A stretch of DNA of 64,000 nucleotides from Proteromonas lacertae (Eukaryota; Sar; Bigyra; Opalinata; Proteromonadidae), in contig NGBS01000292.1 of NCBI GenBank assembly GCA_002245135.1, forward strand, positions 434,001 to 498,000, given 5' to 3'. Shown here one piece after another: positions 22,375-33,800 of the stretch; positions within the stretch are counted from its first letter, which is position 1, and each line of letters starts with the position of its first letter. The notes beneath the pieces are model-generated. The model was not told the DNA's origin, ran no database searches, and was given only the letters and a program-made list of their open reading frames with translations. The translations under genes were made by a program, and so were the position numbers.

Positions 22375-24697
22375 TACTATCATTAGTAGGAACTGATACA
22401 AAATCATTGGCATCAATAGTTATTATGTTCATGTATTATTTATTTTCAAGTATGATATAGAAAATAGATTATAAATTATAATGCCACAAAATATGAAACG
22501 ATTAAATATTTTTAAACATAAAAAAGTACTAGTTCATACTTGAAATACTAGATTACACTTTCAATAATTTTGTCAATAATTTCTATTATATTGTTATTAT
22601 TAATTCTATATTATTGAGTGATGTGATATAATGTATGTTGATATAGTGATATATGAGTTGCAGAAAGGACATCCTTCTGGAGCCATATCCTCCTTTCTGT
22701 CCTTTCTTCTCTCGTCTAGCCTGTAAGGAAATCGAACATGTTTTTTTCAAGAAGGACAGTATTCCTTTTGTGTCCCTTTATTCAATATTTGTTTATCATA
22801 AATACTACATATATTATATATCCTATTGTTTATAAGACATATTAACCTGTTTAAGAACAAATATACCTATGTTCATTTCTATTAATCAAAATATTATGTA
22901 AATTTTATCATTAAATCTATCTAAATAACATACTTATAAATGTATTGTTCATTTACATAAATAGCGTCACTTCATAATAGAAATATCAAACAAATTGACA
23001 TAATCTGAATATAATGTAAATTAATAAACTACTTATAACTAATTTGAATATATACAGTAAAATAAACTGATTAAATTTAGCTAAATTTTAATATTCATTA
23101 ATTCACAGTATTTCAAAGAAACAGTAATTAATTTTTAGATTTATACATACGAATTTACAACATTACAAACATATGAACATAAAAAGAAACAATACTTAAT
23201 CATAACACGAAATATTAAACTTTGAAATAAATCCAAGCTTGATTTCTTTTCAAGCTTTTTTATTTTATCATGTCATATAAAAGACGTAGCAGCTTCATAG
23301 AATACAAACAATCCCAAACTCTAGAAGCTTAATAGAACGTAGTTATTCTATACAGGGATTGATACATAACAAACAGAGAAACAGATTAGGGAATAGCATA
23401 TAAAATGGGATAAAAAATGAGTGAAAACAATTAAATGCAACTACAATATATTAAAAAAATAGTTAAATTGACAAATAATATATTTATTTGTTAATTTTTC
23501 AGTAGGGCAGGAGTATAATGTGTTATATTGATATATATTGCTTAGTGATTGATTATTTTTACTATTTATTACAGAAAAACTAAAAAGATAATAAAAAAGC
23601 AAAATGGACAAAAGGGACAGCTACAGGAAAACACTGGGTATTTTGAGCGTGTGAAGACAAAAGTCGAAAAGGACGTCATTTGCCTAACTCAGTTCTAAAT
23701 ACATTCAAGTTCTTCGACAAGCTAACCATGTCATCTATATCTTTATCAATCTTTGAATGTTGAAAGTAAATGAATCTTGTTCAACAATTGGCATATTTAA
23801 TCCTAAAATTCATTGATATAGGCCAATTTAATATTAAGTAACATACACATATTAAATACACAAATTAAAGTATAAATGTTAAATATTTGTGTAAATTATC
23901 AATTAATAAAAAGAATCAATTTCTGAAGAAGATATTCCTATAAATCCTATTACAACCATTACATTTCACATCCTGTATTCCATTATTACTACATTCAATA
24001 TATCTTTGAGTATAATCCATTTCATATTTAAATATATCACTTAAATTTAGATTATATTCTCATTTTTCAATGCAACTATGTTCTTTATTTCTTCAAGTGA
24101 TATAGTAAGACTCTTTCTTAACCATTTTTGATTTATATTCCTTACTATCTGGCTTATCACGCATTCTTCCATATTTTTGAATCAATCCATTCCATAATAA
24201 ATTTAGTCGTATGCTATTCTATCTATAATCTTTTCATAATTCTTTAAATCTAAACCAATTAAAAATATATATAATTATACGAAGAATATGGACTTTTGAT
24301 ATATATATAATTGAAAATTATGATAAAGTTGAAATCTATTTAATTAAAATTAAAAATATGTTGCTATACATAACAAATGCTCAAAATATATAAATTTCAA
24401 ATTCAAATCAAGCCAAATGCTTGACTAAATTTATATTTTTTCATTTTTCTCTTGAAATAACAAAATAATTAGAATAAAAACTGGAGGTCCAATGTACAGT
24501 TATTATGTACAATAAATTTATATACAAAATTCTTATAATTATTCTAATGATTAACATTGATGATGTCTAAATACCACACACAATTCAGAAAAGCTAAAAT
24601 AATTAATAATAGTCAGACAAATTTCAATATAAGATTCATGGCGCTATTAGAAACAGCCTGTTCAAAATTTGAGCAGCTGCCCAAAAAAAAATACCCC
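22375..24697 (-). repeat. right terminal inverted repeat of the MULE
   Basis: Inverted copy of 17945-20267, same length. It carries, on the minus strand and pointing inward, the same upstream region and first 19 codons as the transposase gene. It could therefore drive transcription antisense to the transposase. Confidence 0.93.
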
Positions 24698-24706
24698 CAT
24701 TTTTCA
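24698..24706. repeat. 9-bp target site duplication, right copy
   Basis: catttttca, identical to 17936-17944. Confidence 0.95.
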
Positions 24707-25098
24707 ATACCTGTAGAAGATAAAGTTCATTATATTTCACTAGATGAAATAAATATTGATAGTGTAATGAATAGAGGAAAAAAAAAAAAAAGAGAAAAAG
24801 TAATTAATAAGAAGATACACACAATAATAAAAGAATAGGTGTAGATAATAATAATATAAGTAACGAATATGATATAACAGCAGATGGTTATGAAGATGAA
24901 ACAGATAGTTGTGACAATGATGATAATACTAATGATGAAGATTATAATATTAATATTATAACAAAGAATGACATTTCTAATAGAAATAATAATGTATATG
25001 ATGAAGATAATAACGATGAAATATTAGATGATTCAGTATTATATGATGATAGAGATAGTGAATATGAAGGTAGAAATGGCGATAACGATAAAGAATAA
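24707..25098 (+). pseudogene. unrecognised gene, right part, after the MULE
   Basis: The sequence reads VEDKVHYISLDEINIDSVMN, a Lys-rich run over a poly-A tract (24778-24791), and a TAG at 24836. A different frame then runs open to 25098 with a strongly acidic Asp/Asn/Glu-rich tail (SNEYDITADGYEDETDSC and on). Removing the transposon and one duplication copy recreates a 26-nt GT-AG segment that would splice the left part (...NEEYRK) in frame to EDKVHYIS. Function unknown; the frame change suggests decay, indel error or frameshifting. Confidence 0.45.
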
Positions 25099-26238
25099 TT
25101 ATCGGTATACTTATACTATTTCTTTCTGAAGAATTCTATATCTCAAGATAAAGTAAATAAGTTATTGAAACAATTAAACTCAATAGAAACAATAAAGAAT
25201 TTACATTTAAAAGAAACATTCAAGCCTTTATGAGATTAAGTCGAAAAGGTAATAGGATTTAAAAAACAGACTAATTATCACTCTCATCATCTTAATTAGC
25301 AAATTCATTGATTGTATATTATACACATGATACTTTGAAGAAATTTCATTTGTGTTATTGATATTTAAGAATATCTTTACTATAATATATTATGCTATAC
25401 AATTAGCAAATATATGCATGTTTATATACAAAAAAAATGTTAAAATAACAAATTACAATCAAAATGATAATATTTTACACAAATAATTAAATTACATTAA
25501 AAGATGACAATTACATGTATTTTTACTTCTTTTACTTTTTTTATTTTCTCATTTTTCTCTTCATATACTAATGAATATGTATTAATTTCTCTATTATGGA
25601 TCAAATTAATGAATATTCAATCTGAAGTTTATGTAATATAGGTTGCTTATCGCTTTTTCTGCTATACTACTTTAATACTATATACAACACAATATGAATT
25701 AGATAATTATACGTTATAACATTAGATGTAACTATATAACAACTAATTAGAATAACTCCTCTAATTTTGAAATGTCATTTAAATACAAGCAGATATTTTC
25801 TTAGCTTTACTCACATAGATTTACAATTTATATATTATCTATAAGAATAATTCAAGAACTCTATTAAGTCTTCGGTACAAAGTGATTGCCAAGTATTTGA
25901 TAGTTTACTAATAATAAGCGAATTTAGTTATGAAATATTACTTAATTTAAAAATATTGTTGGTTCTGTTGAGTTGGAATTTCTATTAAAAGTCTATCTAA
26001 AAAGCATTAAAATTTGATATTTTTAATTTATAGCTAAATACAAACTTGAACATGTAATTAATAGATGTGTAGAGTATTGGCTTTTTATTCAAACTTAAAG
26101 ACAATTAAAAAACGAAAAGAAAAAGGTGTTAAAGTCAAAATTCAACGAGCCCAGCTTGGGTCAAGTATATAAGTCCTATTTGCAAAATAGATTAGAATTC
26201 TTATAGTGAACAAGCCATTTTTCTTTTTAATTGATTTA
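25099..26238. other. intergenic, AT-rich
   Basis: I see no supported gene, RNA or repeat here. Codon-like stretches around 25110-25250 are short and carry frequent stops. Confidence 0.5.
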
Positions 26239-27777
26239 ATGGTATCTCGTGTCTGTGTTGTTTTTCTATTTTGTTTATGTTTGAGTGCAAGCTGGGCTGC
26301 TGATGCAGGAAAGGAAGAGGACAATGAAAAAGAGTTATATGTATTTGTTTTTTATTGTGATAATTTCTAGAAACAAGTTTATAAGAAAGTTGAAAAATTA
26401 CATCCAAAAGAAGCATATCAAATCTCAGATTTACTGATGACAGGTGTTTCAAGAGAAGATGTATATTTCTTGTATATTATTGAATGAAATAGCTTCAAAA
26501 TGCAATGAATGACACATTAGCATTTAATGTATACATAATCTATTTTTTATTCTTCTTAATTAGAAACTTATGATGGAATCAATCAAAGTACTTGGCTTAA
26601 ACAACCAAAAATTCCAAGATGAAGTATTACCAGTTGGTGAACTCTCCATATTCGGTGCTGCTCGTCAATATTTATACTGGAGAGCAGATTTTGGTGATTT
26701 GACTGACTGTAATGTCTATCCAATCAAAGTAGCTGAACCATTTGATGCCTGTAAACCATTCCAAAACGCTAAAGAATTAGAAGGAGCAATAGTTATTGTA
26801 CAAAGAGGAGTTTGTCCATTCACATTAAAAGCTGAAAATATTCAACAAGTAAAGGGTGTAGCTATGGTTGTAGTGAATACTGTAGATGGATTATTCCGTA
26901 TGCCACAAAATGATTCGTATATAAATATATATTTTATTAATATTTTTGAATTTAGATTCACAATTAATATTCCATCAGTAATGATCTTCAAAAGAGATGG
27001 TAAACAAATCTTAGATACTTATCACGATGGTGTTCCATTGATGGGAAGTTTAATTGGAAGAGATTTATGTAAAAATGGTGTTCATTACCCAGAATCAATT
27101 AAAGAGACAATATTACCAACTGATATGACTTTAGGTGGTATGTTACATTATGGAGATAAGAAATATGTGTTTTTAAGCGCTAGATTCAGTGGAATTATTC
27201 CATTAAGACAAGAAATCAAAGACCTTGCGCTTCCAAGTGATGAATATGCATGTGGTAAGATTGATAATGTTAAAGGAAAATGGTTAGTTGTTTTAGTATA
27301 TTATTATCTTATATATAATAGCGAGGAAAATGTAATTACTCATATAAGAGTGATATTGCTACAATAGCTGGTGCAAAAGGTATTATTTTAGTAAACAACG
27401 TACCTGGATTAATTGTACCAGATACTATCGACGATGTGAAAGATATGAGCCATATTCCATTTATAGCTATCAATTCAAAAGGATCTCAATTAATTGATGA
27501 TATTAAATCTGGTAAAACAAAGACTATCACTTTAGAACCAGTATTTAACTCAACAACATTGAAATTGAAATGGAACAACTTAAATGCTTTACAAATCAAC
27601 CCATCAATGCATCCTAAGACTGAATCTGCTGCTCATGAAATGATTTCCAATTTACATAAAGAGTATGATGTGAAAGATGCCATTGATAAACAAGATTTTG
27701 ATGAGTTTATGGTTACTTTAGAAAAAACCTTCATGGCGAAGTTCACTAAGACCAATAAGCCTGAAGGAGAGTTATAA
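26239..27777 (+). CDS. secretory-pathway protein with two PA domains
   Basis: Six exons, introns 26341-26370, 26461-26492, 26529-26563, 26917-26955 and 27296-27321 (30, 32, 35, 39, 26 nt). The spliced frame gives 458 aa. A clear signal peptide (VSRVCVVFLFCLCLSASWAA) is followed by a short helical region. Two protease-associated (PA) domains follow, one around IVIVQRGVCPFTLKAENIQQ with NIPSVMIFKRDG, the other around RGKCNYSYKSDIATIAGAKG with HIPFIAINSKG. PA domains mediate cargo or substrate binding in vacuolar sorting receptors and proteases. There is no protease domain and no C-terminal membrane segment, so it is probably a luminal or secreted binding protein. The second PA motif is visible only after removing the 26-nt intron. 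Confidence 0.8.
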
Positions 27778-27898
27778 TTATTGAAAACTCCTTTATTATC
27801 ATTGTTTTTTATATATTTTGGGGTTTAAAAATTTTGACAAAAGAAAAATAAAGAATTTTATAGAATTCTATAACTTATTCTGTATTGATTAAAAACTT

Positions 27899-29129
27899 AT
27901 GGAGAGTGTTCAGTCCGTTCAGATTCCAGATGATAAGAAGATTATTGTTGAGCAAGTCTCTGCCAAAGTACCTAAAGTACATGGTATATTTAATTTTACT
28001 ATCTTCTATAGATGAAAAACATCGTAATGCTATTATTTATGGCATAATCAAAGATTACGATTGTGATATTGATAAAATAGGTATATTTTATGATGATTAT
28101 TTTATGTATTAGCTGATATTGTGAATAATATATACATATGGAGAGAAAAGAATGGAATAAACAATATTTTGGATAATCAAAATGCTATTGATGTATTTTA
28201 CATATTTATTTAATTCATAGACATACAACAAGATTAAAACATATTCGCTATGTACAATTCATAAAACAGACAAATTGGGAAGACCTCTAACAATTGTACA
28301 AACAGGTCAAATGGATTTGCCAGATATACATAGACGCTTTACAGATGAAGAATTATTACTATCATTCCATTACCATTTTGAACTACAAAAGAAAATAACA
28401 TACGAAAATCTAGATAAAAAAGGATATGAATATTTAGATGGAGTTACATTGTTAGATATGGAAGGAATGACGTTATTTTCACATATGCATCCTCCAGCCA
28501 TGAAACTCTTTGAAAAAGTATACTATGAATATGAGCATTATTTCACTGGATATATAAGTAAAGTGTATTTATTGAACTGTCCTTGGATTTTCAAATTTTT
28601 GTGGAATGTAATATCAAAAATGCTTTCTGAAGTGAATAAACAGAAAGTAGTAATTATTAACAACTATGAAGAGTTATATAATTATTTTGACAAAGAGAGT
28701 TTACCTGTAAAATATGGTGGTAGCTGTAATGCTTGTGAAGGAGGATGTATTCCAGTGAAAATGACTGATTCAAACAATAATAAAACAAATAAATCATTTA
28801 GAGAAAAATTAAACAATTACCATCTTGTTTTAAAAGCTAGAGAGTCAAAAGTATTTAATTTGAAAGTGAAAAAAGGTGATGTTGTTAATTATACTCTTTC
28901 AACGGATAATTATGATATTAAATTCAGTATTAATTTGAAATATAATGATAATGTTAAAGAAAGAACTATTCTTAATGAATGTAAAATTGGAAGTGAAGAT
29001 CAACCATTATGTGGATCAATAATGATTGAAAATGATGGTGAATGTTTAGCAGTATTGGATAATAGTTATGCTAGATGGCATTCTAAGACCATTGATTTTG
29101 AATATTTCATTACTAATACTCAAGAATAA
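27899..29129 (+). CDS. Sec14-like CRAL-TRIO protein with C-terminal GOLD domain
   Basis: Four exons, introns 27984-28011, 28081-28112 and 28193-28220; spliced length 380 aa. After a short helical N-terminus (HRNAIIYGIIKDYD...) comes a CRAL-TRIO lipid-binding fold: GRPLTIVQTGQMD, YLDGVTLLDMEGM, YISKVYLLNCPWIFKFLWNV and LPVKYGG. A GOLD-type beta-sandwich ends the protein (YHLVLKARESKVFNLKVKKG ... WHSKTIDFEYFI). Such proteins (SEC14L1-4, patellins) carry phospholipids or other hydrophobic ligands between membranes and coordinate Golgi or membrane signalling. A Cys-rich linker CNACEGGC lies between the two domains. Confidence 0.88.
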
Positions 29130-29368
29130 AGGAGTGTATATGTATTTATTATTTTTTACTTGTTGATTAAAGTATATTGATTAAATTTCATTTGATCTGA
29201 TAATGTTTTGGGGATATAATCATAAATCATTGCTTTTTATAATTATTTTCACCCGATTCACTCTATACGGAAATAATTAAAGTACATAAAATCAGTCCTC
29301 TTTTATTTCTACTTCTTTAATATGTATAACAATAGTGCATTCATAGTCTATAACAAAGCTATGTATAA

Positions 29369-31547
29369 ATGCTAAGATTGGCCAACGTATCTGTTGAAAT
29401 TAACTTAACAATCAAATCTAGAAAAAGCTTGAATCACATGTTTGATTTAATCGAAATTTATTTTTTATCATTCATTTTTCAAACCTTCTAGACAAATTCC
29501 AAAGTAGTTGATGAATATACCAGGTATAGATCAATTGTACCATGTAATTTAGAATTTTATCCTCAGCAGCGTTCTTATCTACAGGTATTTGGTGGTCGTT
29601 CCGGTAGTGGTATTGATTTGGGTTTTAAATACATCTAGTTATTCTTCGAAGACCATATGTGATGATCATTTGCGAGGGAGGCTTCAATCCATTAGTTCAA
29701 GAATATGCCAGATCAGTTCAATCAGAATTTATAGATGGTGGGTTAGATGTGTCAATCAGAAGTAGTTATGGCCATCCTCCAGTTGCAGTTGATGGAAACA
29801 ACCTCAGAATTGTCTTAAATGTATTTTTATTAATAATTGATGGATTCTATTTACCATATTATAGACATCTCATGCTGATTATAACATTATTATTGACACA
29901 ACATCCATTCAGAACCACACTTGTATAGAAATGCCTACATTACAAGCAATTCAAGTCAGTGAAGCCTTATATCACATGAAGCAGAAGTGGAAGGAATATA
30001 TTGTCTATCATAATTCTAATCCAAGTGAATTAACTTCAGATAAACTCCAAGATTTAATCAGAACATTAACTTCATTATATCGTCCACAGAATTCAGTAGA
30101 AGGATTAAAACAGAAATTAGCACAAGGTCCGATAGATACATCATTCCAAAACTCAATTATTCAGCTACATAAAGACTTTAAATCTGCTTATGTATAAATG
30201 AAACGACTATATATTTTGAAATAGAATACTTTAATACACCAGTTAGTATTTTCTGATTTAAATGGCGAGCCAAATATAGGTAAAGGTAGAATGATAGAAG
30301 ATTTGAATTATGTGCCAAGTCCTTTCACTATTACGCAAATTCTCACACCAGAGTCACAGAGCCATGTAATTGACTATTTTGAGAAATTATTATTAGAAAT
30401 AGAGACAATCAATAGGTCAGATTTAGCTGTATGGAACAATTACATAAAATCGAATAAATTAATACCTATTTCCAACTGGATATGTAAAATATGCAATAAT
30501 AACTGTAATCCAAAGACATTACAATGTCCTAAGTGTAATACATACAAAGTAGAAGAAGTAGACTTATCATCATCACCAACATTCCCTCGTATGTCTCCAA
30601 TCCCAATCCCAGTGAAGCCAGAACTATTACAACAACAGAATAATAATAATAATAATGGAGTAAGTGGTAATATTAGTTTATCTGCAAATAATAATAATAA
30701 TTCATCAGAATCAAATACTAACAATGCAAAGAATTTGAAATTAAATCCAAGTGCTAAAGAGTTTATACCTCATTTTCTACAACAACAACAACCAAATCCA
30801 TATAATCTAAAACCATGGGGATCGCCAGAACAACAACAACAACAACAACAACAATCATCATCTTCGCCACCACCAGTTCCACAATTACCACCTGAATTAT
30901 GGAATTATAATAATAATAATAATAGTCGAAATATATATAATAATATTCCAAGGCAATCTCCAATACCTTCAACTAATAATAATAATAATAATAATATTTC
31001 ATCACCACCACCATCTTCAATTCCTCCATATTTCCAGAATAATAAAGGAATTGATGTAACTCCAATTAGAAATTCTGCAATATTAAGAAATGATATCACA
31101 TCAAGTCCATTATTATATGCAATGAATATGGTTCAACAACAACAACAACAACAGTCTACATCAATTCAACAATTGCAGCAGCAATTATTACAGCAACAAA
31201 TGTCATCTTCATCATTTACATTATCACCTCCACCACCATCACAACAACCACAACCAATGTTTTCATCTCCTATTCCACCACCTCTTCCATCTGCAGGTGG
31301 TGGAATATATGGCGATTATAATGGATATATGAATAATATGAATGGAATGATATATAATAATAATAATAATAAAATAATTGAACATCCCTGTGCAGTATGT
31401 GGCGAAGAATCAACATTAGCTTGTCATGAATGTGCATCTAGTCCTCCTTATAAGAATACATATTATTGCAGTATAAAACATCAGAAACAAGATTGGGCTA
31501 AACATCAAGCATATCATAAAGCGATGCAAGAGAAATATCTATCATAG
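29369..31547 (+). CDS. RanBP2-type zinc finger and MYND finger protein, Asn/Gln-rich
   Basis: Seven exons, introns 29387-29421, 29440-29491, 29524-29552, 29585-29638, 29821-29864 and 30192-30224. The spliced frame is exactly 644 codons. Exon 2 is an 18-nt microexon. The N-terminal 270 residues (YVMIICEGGFNPLVQEYARS..., DYNIIIDTTSI) are not firmly recognised; a fold like that in NCOA5 is a guess. A RanBP2-type finger (WICKICNNNCNPKTLQCPKC, near 30477) follows. A long low-complexity region of poly-N, poly-Q and Pro comes next. A C-terminal MYND finger (CAVCGEESTLACHECAS...YYCSIKHQKQDWAKH) closes the protein. It is probably a nuclear adaptor binding ubiquitin or RNA and proline-rich partners. 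Confidence 0.75.
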
Positions 31548-31759
31548 TTGATTGCTTAAAAAATGATGAAAATAGATATATTATTTATTTTAATGAAATA
31601 GATAAAAGTTGTTCTTTTGAATATAAAAAGATAATAAAAAATTGAAAAATGAAAATTTTGTGTGTTTTTGTGTTGTGGATTTAATAAAACATAATAGAAA
31701 ATATTTATACAACCATCTAATAAACTTTGTATTTATTATATATCAAATCTCGAATTGTA

Positions 31760-33405
31760 TCAGTTAAAAATATAAAATGGTTTTCTCTCTTTTTCTATTG
31801 TATAATATACTTGTCGATTGTCATTAATATCATTATTTTCTTTAATTGTATAAGTATAGTTAAAAATATTTCTACAATTCACATCCTCTATAACATTTTC
31901 TAGAAGTTTACAATAACCTTCAACTTCTTCTATTAATTGATCTAACTTTCCATTACACTGTTCTTTATCTCTTTCTATTTCTTGTATTTCATTGGTAAGT
32001 AAGTCTTCTTTATTTTTCACTTTAGCACTTAATTCACCAAATATTCCTTCAATTCCTGTTATATCATTTATTGACTTTCCATAATTTCCATCTTTTTCAT
32101 CTAACTTATCTTTCACATGCCTTGCAATACGTATTATATATCTAATCAATTCTTTTCCCTTATACATAACTTCTTCATTTTTATCAAATTTATATGAAAT
32201 ATTTTCCTTTATAAAGTATAGTAAAACATAAATAAACGATGTTTTACCTATACCTGGCTGGCCTGTTATTACTACATTAATCACATCATTTAATGAAAAG
32301 CATTTACAAATATTTCGAAACATATCATAATAACAATCTCTTATGTAAATTCTCTTCATAGGAAATTGAAATACATTGACATTAACATCATATTCTAAAC
32401 ACATCTTCTGTTGACCAACAATAACATTACCATCTTTATCAAGTTTACTGTGATAAGCTTTATGTAAATTGTTGACAATTTAAGAAAACAATCTTCTTGT
32501 TGTTGTGGTAGTTGTGGTAGTAGTAGTTGTTGTAATAGTAGTGGTTCTTGTTGTAGTATTAGTGGTTCAAGTATTGGTTGTAGTTGTTGTGGTAATTGCG
32601 GTGGTTGTTGTAGTTGTAGTTGTAGTTGATGTGAATATTGTAGTACATGTTGAAATAATGTTGGTTGTTGCTGTAATTGTTGTAGTAATTGTTGCAGTAT
32701 AAGAAATGGTGTTGGTTGATGTAGTTGTCGAGGTATTTGCGGCGGCTGTTGTTGTCTTTGGTTCATTATTCCTGTTTTTAGTTTTTCACTCTCATCATCA
32801 TCTTCCTCTTCTATAGGTGTTGGTGGTGATTCTGTTTTTTGCTTTTTTTCTATTTGTTTTGTTCTATTTTCTAATGATTGATCTAAGTTATGAATTCCAT
32901 CTTCTATTATTTCATCATCTAAACGCCTCTTCTCAATCCTCATTTCACATACTTCAATTGTATCATCTTTATTAAACAAAATTAATACAGGATATATTGA
33001 ATGTTCACTTTCTATACCATCCAATCTACCAATAATATCACCATTCTTTTGACTAATAAACATTCTTTTCCCTTTCTTATCATATATTACTTCATATATT
33101 TCACCTAATACCAAACTTTTATTTCTAACTTCAACTATTCTTCTATCATTATATGTAAATGAAGATCCATTGGTTGACTCTGTGGATAATATTACCATTT
33201 TCTCTACAGAAAATTTATCTTTAGAATAGCCTACACCAAGCTTAGATTCTAATTTTCTAACTCGAATATCAATTTCTCTTACATTAGTTTCTGGGCATAT
33301 ACCAATTTCTAATAAACCTAAGTCATTTTTAAATTCACCTTTAGATAAGGGTATTGTGAAAAAACCATGATTAAACCCTGGCAAACAGCTCAAAACGTTA
33401 TTCAT
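31760..33405 (-). CDS. Crinkler/RHS-like P-loop NTPase with Gln-rich insert
   Basis: Two exons, intron 32458-32489 (32 nt, GTTTTC...AAAG); spliced frame 537 aa. The N-terminal half is unrecognised and charged. A region of about 100 residues rich in Gln, Leu and Pro (32480-32760, triplet-repeat-like DNA) follows. Then comes KRIYIRDCYYDMFRNICK and a Walker A motif ITGQPGIGKTSFIYVLL. That order (RExY-like segment, GxPGIGKS/T, hydrophobic helix) is typical of the NTPase of Crinkler effectors and trypanosome retrotransposon-hot-spot proteins. The usual Walker B is not evident and the C-terminus is short, so it may be truncated or inactive. The intron has a less usual GTTTTC donor; a frame slip in the repeat is the alternative. 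Confidence 0.6.
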
Positions 33406-33800
33406 TAATTATAATAAATACTCTATCTTGAATAATAACGAAGATATTAATAATTAATTAATTGAAATAACAACCAATCAAATCAAGCTAACAATTAACC
33501 AATAAAATTGCGTATTTTAGATTATTTGCATGTCATTTTTATAGTGATGTAGAAAGAAATAAGATATTTTGATATGTGGAATTGATTTATGAGATTATTA
33601 GTTTTCATTTCTTAATGAAATTGAAGTAACTAATGGAATTGAGAGTGATTTAGTTAATTACTGTTTATTGGTAGTAATTATATATATAGCTGTAGTTATG
33701 TTTAGTTATTGATAATATATTTATTTTATAACTATCTAAATTTTAGTTTTTAGAGAAATATCCTTTGCTTATAAAAATAAATCACAATAAGAACAACTAT
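33406..33800. other. intergenic, AT-rich
   Basis: Space between the starts of the NTPase gene and the 3' end of the coiled-coil gene. No feature supported. Confidence 0.5.

Larger units (their letters stand above)
17945..24697. mobile_element. Mutator-like transposable element (MULE), 6,753 bp
   Basis: The element starts with GGGGTA followed by nine T, ends with the exact complement, and is flanked by a perfect 9-bp duplication. Two arms of 2,323 bp are inverted copies; every point I compared matched, and the arms are the same length. The centre (20268-22374) carries a MULE transposase on the plus strand. The arms include the transposase promoter region and its first 19 codons. They also include a diverged piece of a ribonucleotide reductase gene. 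Near-perfect arms and an intact target duplication point to recent insertion. No other copy lies in the window. Confidence 0.93.

Noticed and set aside
32505-32702. Plus-strand poly-Val ORF
   Set aside because: Product of the triplet repeat encoding the Gln/Leu/Pro region on the other strand.
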